18,509 bases of DNA, taken from positions 1 through 18,509 of the forward strand of contig JAWOIO010000184.1 of the NCBI GenBank assembly GCA_046484625.1, in the 5' to 3' direction. The translations under genes and the position numbers were made by a program. Below the pieces are notes generated by a model. That model was not told where the DNA came from. It saw only the letters and a program-made list of their open reading frames with translations, and searched no databases. Origin of the DNA: DASUAO01 sp046484625. Lineage in GTDB: Bacteria; Actinomycetota; Acidimicrobiia; IMCC26256; PALSA-555. Position 1 is the stretch's first letter; every line of letters begins with the position of its first letter. Below, in pieces: positions 1-8,100 of the stretch.

Positions 1-9
1 CGCAGGGTG

Positions 10-1311
10 TCAGGCACGGTCGACCCCCGAGGGAGATGCGCCGGCGAGCGCGGCACCGCCGAGGTAGGCGGCGTTGGCGCCGAGGCTCTCCTCGATGCGG
101 AGCAGCTGGTTGTACTTCGCGACGCGGTCGCTGCGTGCCGGCGCGCCGGTCTTGATCATCCCGCAGCTCGTCGCAACCGCGAGATCCGCGATCGTGGCGT
201 CCTCCGTCTCGCCGCTCCGGTGCGACATCACCGATGTGTAGCCGTGGCGCAGCCCGAGCGCGATGGTGTCGAGCGTCTCGGTGAGAGTCCCGATCTGGTT
301 CACCTTCACCAGGATCGAGTTGGCCGCGCCTCGATCGATCCCCATCTGGACGCGCTCGGGATTGGTGACGAAGTTGTCGTCGCCCACGAGCTGCACCCGG
401 TCTCCGAGCCGCTCCGTGAGTGCGACCCACCCGTCCCAGTCGTCCTCGGCCATGCCGTCCTCGATCGACACGATCGGATACCGGTCGCACAGGTCGGCGA
501 GCACCGACACGAGCTCGTCAGCGCTGTACTCCTTGCCGTCACCGGCGAACCGGTAGCGTCCGTCGGCGAAGAGCTCGGTGGCGGCCACGTCGAGCGCGAT
601 CGAGAGGTCCGCACCGGGGCGGTACCCGGCTCGTTCGATGCTCGCCACGAGGAGCTCGAGGGCCGTCTCGCTGGAGGGCAGGTCGGGCGCGAACCCTCCT
701 TCGTCGCCGAGCGCGGTGTTGAGCGAGCGTTCGCGGAGGAGCGCCTTCAGGGCGTGGTAGCACTCCACACCCCAGCGGAGTGCCTCCGAGAAGCTCGCGG
801 CACCGGTGGGTGCGAGCATGAACTCCTGGATGTCGACGTTCGAGTCGGCGTGCGCGCCACCGTTGAGGACGTTGAGCAGTGGCATCGGCAGGACGTGCGC
901 GTTCGCGCCACCCACGTAGCGGAAGAGGGGGAGGTCGCACTCGTCGGCCGCGGCCTTCGCGACGGCGAGGGACACGCCCAGGATCGCGTTCGCGCCGAGG
1001 CGGGCCTTGTTCGGGGTCCCGTCGAGCATGCACAGCTCTTCGTCGAGGAGCCGCTGGTCGTCGGCGTCGAGCCCCACGACGACCTCGGCGATCTCGGCGT
1101 TGACGTGCCGCACCGCGGTGCGGACTCCCTTGCCCCCGTACCGGTCGTCGCCGTCCCGGAGCTCGACGGCCTCGTGGGCGCCCGTGCTGGCGCCACTCGG
1201 AACGGCGGCGCGGCCGGTGGCCCCGGACGCGAGCAGGACCTCGACCTCGACCGTAGGGTTACCCCGCGAGTCGAGGACCTCCCGGGCGATGATCTCGGCG
1301 ACATCGGACAC
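10..1311 (-). CDS. eno: Enolase (2-phosphoglycerate hydratase)
   Basis: Enolase interconverts 2-phosphoglycerate and phosphoenolpyruvate in glycolysis, in the cytoplasm, with Mg2+. The 433-residue product has the family's usual length. The N-terminal signature REVLDSRGNPTVEVEV is present, as are GDEGGFAP with the catalytic Glu near residue 204, the metal-site SIEDGMAEDDWDGW, KVNQIGT with the catalytic Lys near 336, and the C-terminal signature SHRSGETEDATIADLAVA. The metal-binding stretch reads GDDNFVTN where many enolases have GDDLFVTN. The GTG at 1311 was chosen because homology begins there. The frame stays open far upstream only because it runs antisense to the P450 gene. The TGA stop lies at the left edge, so the gene is complete. 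In many actinobacteria mazG is the near neighbour upstream; here a P450 gene lies between them. Confidence 0.97.
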   Translation of the reverse strand: MSDVAEIIAREVLDSRGNPTVEVEVLLASGATGRAAVPSGASTGAHEAVELRDGDDRYGGKGVRTAVRHVNAEIAEVVVGLDADDQRLLDEELCMLDGTPNKARLGANAILGVSLAVAKAAADECDLPLFRYVGGANAHVLPMPLLNVLNGGAHADSNVDIQEFMLAPTGAASFSEALRWGVECYHALKALLRERSLNTALGDEGGFAPDLPSSETALELLVASIERAGYRPGADLSIALDVAATELFADGRYRFAGDGKEYSADELVSVLADLCDRYPIVSIEDGMAEDDWDGWVALTERLGDRVQLVGDDNFVTNPERVQMGIDRGAANSILVKVNQIGTLTETLDTIALGLRHGYTSVMSHRSGETEDATIADLAVATSCGMIKTGAPARSDRVAKYNQLLRIEESLGANAAYLGGAALAGASPSGVDRA

Positions 1312-1396
1312 GGTCCTGGGGGTCCCTTCGGCGCTCGTGGAGGGCGGACATCGGCGCTGTTGCTGATGTGGCCAATGTGAAGAATGGGGGTTGGTC

Positions 1397-1402
1397 ACAG
1401 TA
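1397..1402 (-). promoter_or_regulatory. Possible -10 box for eno
   Basis: On the minus strand the hexamer TACTGT fits the actinobacterial TANNNT pattern. A weak -35-like TTTTCT lies 17 bases upstream. It would give a leader of roughly 80 bases before the eno GTG. This is a pattern match only, in the 195-base gap between the divergent eno and P450 genes. Confidence 0.2.
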
Positions 1403-1493
1403 GTCCTGGGTCGAGCCGAAGAAAAGGGGTCATTTCCGGGGAGAGAACCCTTGTGACGCAAGGCTTTCGGCCGCGCCGAGCCGAATTCGTCCC

Positions 1494-1499
1494 TACACT
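1494..1499 (+). promoter_or_regulatory. -10 box for a leaderless P450 transcript
   Basis: TACACT (TANNNT) is followed by exactly 7 bases and then the GTG at 1507. Transcription usually starts about 7 bases after the -10 box, so the mRNA would begin at or next to the start codon. Leaderless mRNAs of this type are common in actinobacteria. No Shine-Dalgarno sequence and no clear -35 box is visible. The same TANNNT-N7-GTG layout occurs before rsmA. Confidence 0.45.
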
Positions 1500-1506
1500 G
1501 GGCCCG

Positions 1507-2736
1507 GTGACGACCACCGAGCCCGAGCTGTTCCTCAACCCCTTCGAGGACGGGTTCTTCGACGACCCGTACGCCCAGTACCGGCGGCTGCGGGAGTCGG
1601 TGCCGATCCACGAGAGCCCGCTCGGCCCGTGGACCCTGCTGCGCTACGAGGACTGCTCCCGCCTGCTGCGCAACCCGACGACGTCGGTGGAGGAGACGAG
1701 CCTCGCGTCCGAGAGCGAGCGCCGCGCCATGTTCGCCGCCGCGGGCTACGACCGGCCCGACCGCGGCTCGCTCGCGATCCTCAACCTCGACCCTCCCGAC
1801 CACACCCGGATCCGGCGCCTCATGCAGAAGGCGTTCACCCCGCGGCGGGTCGAGGCGCTCAACGAGCGGGTGCAGGTCCTCGTCGACGAGGCGCTCGACC
1901 GGGTGGCGCCCGACGGGCAGATGGACGTGATCGCGGACCTCGCGTTCCCGCTCCCGTTCGCGGTGATCTCGGAGATGCTCGGGATGCCCGAGGCCGACCG
2001 CGACCAGCTCCGGGCGTGGTCCCACACGATGGTGCGCGCGCTCGAGCCGACGCTCACCCCCGACGACGTCCCGGAGCTGATGGCGGCATCCGACAGCATG
2101 CTCGAGCACGTGCGGCGGGCGATCGAGTGGAAGCGCACCGAGCCGGCCGACGACCTCCTCTCGGCGCTGATCGCGGTCGAGGAAGAGGGTGAGCGCCTCT
2201 CGACCGAGGAGCTGATCGCCCAGGTCATCCTGCTGTTCATCGCCGGTCACGAGACGACAGTGAACCTCATCGGGAACGGGACGCTCGCGCTGCTGCGCAA
2301 CCCGGACCAGCTCACGCTCCTGCGGAACACGCCCGACCTCATCGGCAATGCGGTGGAGGAGCTGCTGCGCTACGACTCGCCCGTGCAGTTCACGCGACGG
2401 ATCGCGCTCGAGCCGCTCGACCTCGGCGACGGCGTCGTCGTCGAGCCGGGCTCGTTCGTCTTCACGATCCTCGGAGCGGCCAACCACGACCCCGAGCACT
2501 TCGGTCCCGATGCCGACCAGCTCGACATCACCCGCCGAGATGCTCCGCACCACCTGTCGTTCGGGGGCGGGATACACCACTGCCTCGGCGCCGTGCTGGC
2601 CCGAGCCGAGGCACGGGTGGCGATCGGCACCCTCGTGGCGCGCTTCCCGGGGCTCGCGCTCGCGAGCGACGCCACGCCCGCGTGGAACGGTCGCCTCGTC
2701 CTCCGTGGCCTCGACGCGCTCCCCGTCACCCTCTGA
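1507..2736 (+). CDS. Cytochrome P450 (bacterial class I type)
   Basis: This is a soluble heme-thiolate monooxygenase of 409 residues, a normal length for bacterial P450s, which take electrons from a separate ferredoxin and reductase. The N-terminus FEDGFFDDPYAQYRRLRE is typical. The I-helix oxygen-activation motif AGHETT is near residues 246-251. The K-helix ExxR is at 285-288 (ELLR). The heme loop FGGGIHHCLG starts near 352, with the axial Cys at about 359. The GTG at 1507 was chosen over the longer frame from 1384 because P450 homology begins just after it and a -10-like box sits 7 bases upstream. No redox-partner gene is in the window, so the substrate cannot be inferred. The gene is an insertion in otherwise conserved order, divergent from eno, and its last 11 bases overlap the end of mazG on the other strand. 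Confidence 0.95.
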   Translation: MTTTEPELFLNPFEDGFFDDPYAQYRRLRESVPIHESPLGPWTLLRYEDCSRLLRNPTTSVEETSLASESERRAMFAAAGYDRPDRGSLAILNLDPPDHTRIRRLMQKAFTPRRVEALNERVQVLVDEALDRVAPDGQMDVIADLAFPLPFAVISEMLGMPEADRDQLRAWSHTMVRALEPTLTPDDVPELMAASDSMLEHVRRAIEWKRTEPADDLLSALIAVEEEGERLSTEELIAQVILLFIAGHETTVNLIGNGTLALLRNPDQLTLLRNTPDLIGNAVEELLRYDSPVQFTRRIALEPLDLGDGVVVEPGSFVFTILGAANHDPEHFGPDADQLDITRRDAPHHLSFGGGIHHCLGAVLARAEARVAIGTLVARFPGLALASDATPAWNGRLVLRGLDALPVTL

Positions 2737-4210
2737 CCCGGACCTCGGCCCACAGGGCTTCGACCGCGTCGGCCGGCATCGTGTGCAGGTCGAGGCCTCG
2801 ATCGGCCGCCGCGCGTTCCATCGCCTCGAAACGGTCCTTGAAGCGTGCTGACCAGCCCCGCAGTGAGGACTCGGCGTCGATGCCCTGCGTGCGGGCGAAG
2901 GCGACCGCGGCGGCGAGCATCTCGCCGAGCGCCTGCTCCGCCTCAGGACCGTCGTCGCGACGCAGCGCATCCGTCGCCGCGTCGATCCGGTCGAGCGACT
3001 CCTCCGCGTCGCCGGGGTCGAGCCCGACGGACGCGGCCTTGCGCAGGAGCTTGTGCGCGTAGAGCAGCGAGGCCAGCCCGGGGGTGATCCCGGCGACGAT
3101 CGACTCGACGCCCTTCTCGGCCTTCTTGATCTGCTCCCAGTTCGCCATCACTGCGTCGCTCGACTCGGCGTCGACGTCGCCGAAGACGTGCGGGTGCCGG
3201 CGCACGAGCTTGTCGTGGATCCCCTGGGCCACGTCGGCCATGCCGAACGCACCGGCCTCCTCGGCGAGCACGGCATGGAAGATCACCTGGTAGAGCAGGT
3301 CGCCGAGCTCGTCGACGAGCCCGGCGTAGGCCGGGTCGTCGGGGAGCGTGTCGGCCGGTGCCGCGAGGGGGAGGCGTTCCACCGCCTCCACCACCTCGTA
3401 GCTCTCCTCGAGCAGGTAGCGCGAGAGCGAATGATGCGTCTGCTCCGCGTCCCACGGGCAGCCGTCCGGCGCCCGCAGCTGCTCGGCCAACGCCAGCAGA
3501 CGCGCGAGCTCCCGCGGCGCCGATCGCGTCGGCGCGGCCACGAAGACCGCGGTCAGATGGTCCGGGGTGATCGACCGGTCGAGATCGGCCAACCCCAGCT
3601 CGGTCACGAGCTCGTCGGGCAGGCCCAGCCGCTGGACGACCGTGACCGACGCGTCCGGCGGGTGACGCTCCAGCAGGGTGACCTTCACGTCGCCGAGCAC
3701 CAGCAGGTGGTCGCACTGCGCGACCAGGAGCGGTCCGCCCGCGTCGATGGTCGCGACGTCGAGCGTCCGGCCGTCGACGACGCGCGCGCCCGTCGCCATC
3801 GGGTCGACGCCGAGACGCGCCCAGGCCGCGTCGGCGAACGAGAGCCCGGGCACGACGCAGACCGCGACACGCCCGTCGCGTTCGGCCTCGTGCAGCAGCT
3901 CGACGGTGCGCTCCGCGACCGCGGGACTGCCCGGGACCGCGTAGACGACCTCGCCGTGCGCGTCGGCCTCACCGATCAGTGTCTCGACGATCCCTCGGTA
4001 GACCGCGTCGAGGTCGTCGGCGCCGTCGTAACGGTCGTCGAACGAGAGGACCTCGAGGCCGTCGGCTCGGAGTCCCTCGACCGCAGGGTGGCGCTCCGTG
4101 CGCACCCATCGGACGGCTGCGGTCGTGAGCGCGTCGCGTGCAGCAGGAAGGAGGAGATCGGTGCCCGCCGGCCCGAGCCCGACGACGACGATCCGGCCCG
4201 GGGTGTGCAC
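2726..4210 (-). CDS. mazG: Tetrapyrrole-methylase/MazG fusion protein (YabN-like nucleoside triphosphate pyrophosphohydrolase)
   Basis: The protein has 494 residues and two domains. Residues about 5-235 form a tetrapyrrole (corrin/porphyrin) methylase-like fold, starting with IVVVGLGPAG and continuing with VYAVPGSPAVAERTVELL and VPGLSFADAAWARLG. Residues about 240-494 are MazG, with GCPWDAEQTH at 250, the metal-binding EESYE at 268-272 and DELGD at 300-304. MazG hydrolyses (d)NTPs to NMP and pyrophosphate, sanitising the nucleotide pool. The same fusion is known as Bacillus YabN; the role of the methylase half is unsettled. The GTG at 4210 was chosen because the glycine-rich methylase start follows directly and it lies 4 bases after the upstream parvulin stop, which suggests one operon. 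The in-frame extension above it is antisense-like sequence within the parvulin gene. Confidence 0.92.
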   Translation of the reverse strand: MHTPGRIVVVGLGPAGTDLLLPAARDALTTAAVRWVRTERHPAVEGLRADGLEVLSFDDRYDGADDLDAVYRGIVETLIGEADAHGEVVYAVPGSPAVAERTVELLHEAERDGRVAVCVVPGLSFADAAWARLGVDPMATGARVVDGRTLDVATIDAGGPLLVAQCDHLLVLGDVKVTLLERHPPDASVTVVQRLGLPDELVTELGLADLDRSITPDHLTAVFVAAPTRSAPRELARLLALAEQLRAPDGCPWDAEQTHHSLSRYLLEESYEVVEAVERLPLAAPADTLPDDPAYAGLVDELGDLLYQVIFHAVLAEEAGAFGMADVAQGIHDKLVRRHPHVFGDVDAESSDAVMANWEQIKKAEKGVESIVAGITPGLASLLYAHKLLRKAASVGLDPGDAEESLDRIDAATDALRRDDGPEAEQALGEMLAAAVAFARTQGIDAESSLRGWSARFKDRFEAMERAAADRGLDLHTMPADAVEALWAEVRVRG

Positions 4211-4214
4211 GGGA

Positions 4215-5165
4215 TCAGCCGGTCGGAGGCGCGGTCTCGGTCGCCACACCGAGCACCGGCGCGGGCACGACCTGACCGGTGGGCCGGTCCCAGAGTCCGT
4301 AGCGAGCGTCGAGGTCGACGGCGACGCCGCGGGAGCCGCCGAGGACGACCTCGAGCGCGAGCCGCTCGTAGTCAGCGTCCGACGGCTGGTCGGTGACGAG
4401 CACGAGGTGGAAGCCGAATTCGGTCTCGACCGGGTCGGAGACGACCCCGACCGGTTGGTTCGCTGCGGTCGTCGCGAACGGCTCCACGAACTGCTGGCCG
4501 TCGATGCACCCGAGCGCGCCGCCGGCACTCGCGGAACCGTCGGTCGAGCTCGCCGCCGCGACCTCGGCGAAGTCGCCGCCGGCGTCGAGCGCCGACTTGA
4601 TCGCACTGGCCTCAGCCGCGGTCGCGACGAGGATGTGCGAGACGTACCGGCCCGACGGGCAGTTCGCGGCCACAACCTCTTCGAGCGCGGCGGTCGGGTT
4701 GGCGATCAGGCGCCCTTCGAGCACCGCGACCTTGGTCCAGCGCGCCGCGAGCCGGTCCCGGAACCACTCGGGCAAGCTGGAGTAGACGGCCTCGCCGCCC
4801 ACGGACTCAGTCGCGAGCTGGTCGCCACGAGCCCGGTCCGCGGCCGTGACGTCGAGGCCCTGCTCCTCGACCTCCGCCGCGGCGACCTCCTGCGAGACGA
4901 GCAGCCCCACCCAGCCCGCGCTCACCTCGCTCAGGATCGAACCGGGTTGCTGCGAGAGCGGCGGTGCGCCCGACTGCGCGACGGCGGTCGTGAGCGTGTC
5001 GTTCTCGGCCAGCTCGCGCAGCTCGTCGTCGACGGCAGACTGGGAGACGGATCGCCCCCGGACCGTGAAGGCGGCGGGTCCGTCGTTCGTGAGGGCCAGG
5101 GCCACGGCCCCGCCGACCAGGGCGAGGACGGCAACGGTCGCGACGAGAGGGACGAGGCGCTTCAT
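4215..5165 (-). CDS. Secreted or membrane-anchored parvulin-type peptidyl-prolyl isomerase (SurA/PrsA-like)
   Basis: This 316-residue protein probably helps fold exported proteins outside the membrane. The N-terminus MKRLVPLVATVAVLALVGGA is a basic start plus a hydrophobic segment, that is, a signal peptide or anchor; no lipobox Cys is seen. A variable helical N-domain follows. The parvulin (rotamase) domain spans about 174-260, from YVSHILVAT with its conserved His near 177, through a GGALG-type turn, to EFGFHLVLVTD. Only two Cys are visible, in ANCPSG just before the domain and in GALGCIDG inside it; they could form a disulfide. The ATG at 5165 begins 13 bases after the mfd stop, and mazG follows after 4 bases, so the three genes are probably co-transcribed. 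Exact substrates are unknown. In Mycobacterium a lipoprotein gene (lpqU) occupies a similar place near mazG. Confidence 0.85.
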   Translation of the reverse strand: MKRLVPLVATVAVLALVGGAVALALTNDGPAAFTVRGRSVSQSAVDDELRELAENDTLTTAVAQSGAPPLSQQPGSILSEVSAGWVGLLVSQEVAAAEVEEQGLDVTAADRARGDQLATESVGGEAVYSSLPEWFRDRLAARWTKVAVLEGRLIANPTAALEEVVAANCPSGRYVSHILVATAAEASAIKSALDAGGDFAEVAAASSTDGSASAGGALGCIDGQQFVEPFATTAANQPVGVVSDPVETEFGFHLVLVTDQPSDADYERLALEVVLGGSRGVAVDLDARYGLWDRPTGQVVPAPVLGVATETAPPTG

Positions 5166-5178
5166 GGCGCCGGTGAGC

Positions 5179-8100
5179 CTATCGGGGGTCGTCCGCGGTG
5201 CCGGACGCGGCTGCGCCGGCCTCGGACTCGGACCGGAGCGCCGGATCGGGTGCCGAATCGGGTGCCGGATCGGGTGCCGAATCGGGTGGGGGCACGAGGT
5301 CGCGGAGCATCGCGACGAGCGCCGCGGCCGTCTCGGCCGGGGGGACCCGCAACGGGATCAGCACCTCGTCGCGACTCACCTTGGCGCCCTTGGCGATCCG
5401 TTCGAGGCGCACCCGCTTGGACCCCGGGAGGTCGAGCCCACGGATGCGCGCCGCGCCCGCGGCGACGGTGAGACTGCGAATCCCGAGCCGCACGCACTCG
5501 GCCCGCAGCCGGGCCGCGTCGAGCAGTGCCTCGGCCGGTGGGGGCGGCGGGCCGTACCGGTCTTCCCACTCGGCGCGCACGTCGTCGACGTCGCGCGGGA
5601 CCATGACGGCGGCGAGGCGACGGTACGCCTCCATCCGCACGTCGTCGCGGGCGACGTAGTCGGTCGGAAGGTGCGCGTCGACCGGGAGGTCGATCGTGAC
5701 CTCGACCGGCTCGTCGGGCACGACGCCCGTCAGCTCCCCAACCGCCTCGGTGACCATCTGACAGTAGAGGTCGAAGCCGACGGCCGCGATGTGTCCGGAC
5801 TGCTCGCCGCCGAGCAGGTTGCCCGCGCCGCGGATCTCGAGGTCGCGCATCGCGATCTTGAACCCCGAGCCCAGGTCGGTGAACTCGCCGACGGTCTTCA
5901 GCCGCTCGTAGGCCTCCTCGGTGAGCACGCGGTCACGCGGGTGCAACAGGTAGGCATACGCACGTTGCCCGCGCCGCCCCACCCGCCCACGGAGCTGGTA
6001 CAGCTGCGAGAGCCCCAGCCGATCCGCGCGGTCGACGATGAGCGTGTTGACCATCGGCATGTCGAGCCCGCTCTCAACGATCGTCGTGCACACGAGCACA
6101 TCCGAGCGCTGCTCCCAGAAGTCGAGGACGACGCGCTCGAGGCGGCCCTCGTCCATCTGCCCGTGGGCGATCGCGATCCGGGCCTCCGGCACGAGCTCGC
6201 GCACGTGCTCTGCGACGAAGTCGATGTCCTTGACCTGGTTGTGGACGAAGAAGACCTGCCCCTCTCGGAGCAGCTCGCGTCGGATCGCCTCTGCGACCGC
6301 CCGGTCGTCGTACTCGCCGACGTACGTGAGGATCGGCTGGCGCTCTTCCGGGGGTGTCGTGACCAACGACATGTCGCGGATCCCGGTCAGCGACAGCTCG
6401 AGCGTGCGCGGGATCGGGGTGGCCGACAACGCGAGCGCGTCGACGCCGACCCGGAACTTCTTGATGCGCTCCTTGTGCTGGACCCCGAAGCGCTGCTCCT
6501 CGTCGACGACGAGCAGTCCGAGGTTCTTGAACGTGATGTCCTCGCTGAGGAGGCGATGCGTCGCGATCACCACGTCGACGTCGCCCGATGCGACACCGGT
6601 GACGACTCTCTGCTGGTCCGCCGGGGTGAGGAACCTCGACAGCACCTCGACCCGCACCGGGTAGTTCGCGAAACGCTCCCGGAAGGTCTGCCCGTGCTGG
6701 CTCGCGAGCAGCGTCGTCGGCACGAGCACCGCCACCTGCGTGCCGTCCTGCACCGCCTTGAACGCGGCGCGCAGCGCGACCTCGGTCTTGCCGAACCCGA
6801 CGTCGCCGCACACGAGGCGGTCCATCGGCGTGGCTCGTTCCATGTCGGCCTTGACCTCGTCGATGGCGCGGGCTTGGTCCGGTGTCTCCTCGAACGGGAA
6901 CGCCTCCTCGATCTCGTGCTGCCACGGAGTGTCCGGAGGGAACGCGTGCCCGGGGCTCGCGAGCCGCCGCCGGTACAGGATCACGAGCTCGGCCGCGATG
7001 TCGCGCACGGCAGATCGGACTCGCGCCTTCGACTTCTCGAAGTCGGTGCCGCCCATCCGGTGGAGGGTCGGCGTCTCGCCACCCGTGTAGCGGCGGACGG
7101 TGTGCACCTGGTCGGTCGGGATGTAGAGCTTGTCGCCGCCCTTGTACTCGAGCAGGAGGTAGTCGCGTGCCGTCCCCCCGATGGCGCGTTGCACCATCCC
7201 GCCATAGCGGGCGACCCCGTGGACCTGATGGACGACGTGGTCGCCGGCGGTGAGCGCGTCGTAGAGATCGGCGCCCCGGCGCGCGCCACGCGGCCGTCGG
7301 TGCACGCGACGCCGACCGGTGAGATCGGCCTCGGCGACGATCGCGAGCGACGCGCCTGGGAGCACCACGCCTCGTTCGAGGGGCGCGACCACGACACCTA
7401 TCGCGCCCGGCGCGATTGAGTCCCGCGTCGCGTCCACACCGTCGTCGGCGAGCACCTGGACGAGCCGGTCGGCCGAGCCGGCACCGTCGGCGGTCAGCAC
7501 GACCCGGGCCCCGTTCGCGGTGAGGCTGCGCAGCCGGTCGGCGAGGCCCTGCGCGTCGCCCACGACGGGATCGAAGCCTGTCGCCGCGAGGTGTGGCGTG
7601 TCGGGGCTGTCGGGTGCGGAGAGCACGTGCGTGGCCCCCGCCTTCGTGTGCGCCAGCAGGCGGTCGAACGGGAGCGAGAGCCGCGGCAGCGGCCGGTCTC
7701 CGGCGCCCCAGGTGACGGCGAGCGTGCCGGCGAGCGACTCCTCCTCGTCGAGCAGGTCCCGGGCCCGGTCCCGCATCCGACGGGGCTCGAACAGCAGGAC
7801 GAGCGCGTCGTCGGGTACGAGGTCGGGCAGGACGTGCTCGGCCTGGGTGAGCCAGGGCAACCAGGACTCCATCCCGTCGAAGGCCTGTCCCTGGGCGAGC
7901 CGCTCCCAGGCCTCGGCGTTCCACGGCTCCTCGGTGAGCAGCTCCTCGGCCCGGGCGCGCACCTCGGCGGTCGGCAGCAGCTCCCGGGCCGGGAAGATGC
8001 TGACCTCCTCGACGTCGTGCGTCGAGCGCTGGTCCGCGACGGCGAACGCGCTCAGCCGGTCCACCTCGTCGCCCCACAGGTCGATGCGCACGGGATGGTC

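Noticed and set aside
7..1380. Long plus-strand open frame opposite eno
   Set aside because: It is an antisense shadow in high-GC DNA; its protein is Arg/Val/Glu-rich with no family motif, while the minus strand encodes a full enolase.
1507..2736. P450 as part of a secondary-metabolite cluster
   Set aside because: No biosynthetic, transport or redox-partner gene is nearby; all neighbours are housekeeping genes.
1312..2970. N-terminal extension that would make enolase 986 residues
   Set aside because: The extension is antisense to the P450 gene and reaches into mazG; enolase homology begins at the GTG at 1311.
5241..5288. Short repeats as a CRISPR array
   Set aside because: The units are contiguous 12-base copies with no spacers and lie inside the mfd reading frame.
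4846..7419. 857-codon plus-strand open frame opposite the parvulin gene and mfd
   Set aside because: No recognisable domain; it spans two well-supported genes on the other strand and is explained by GC-driven lack of stops.
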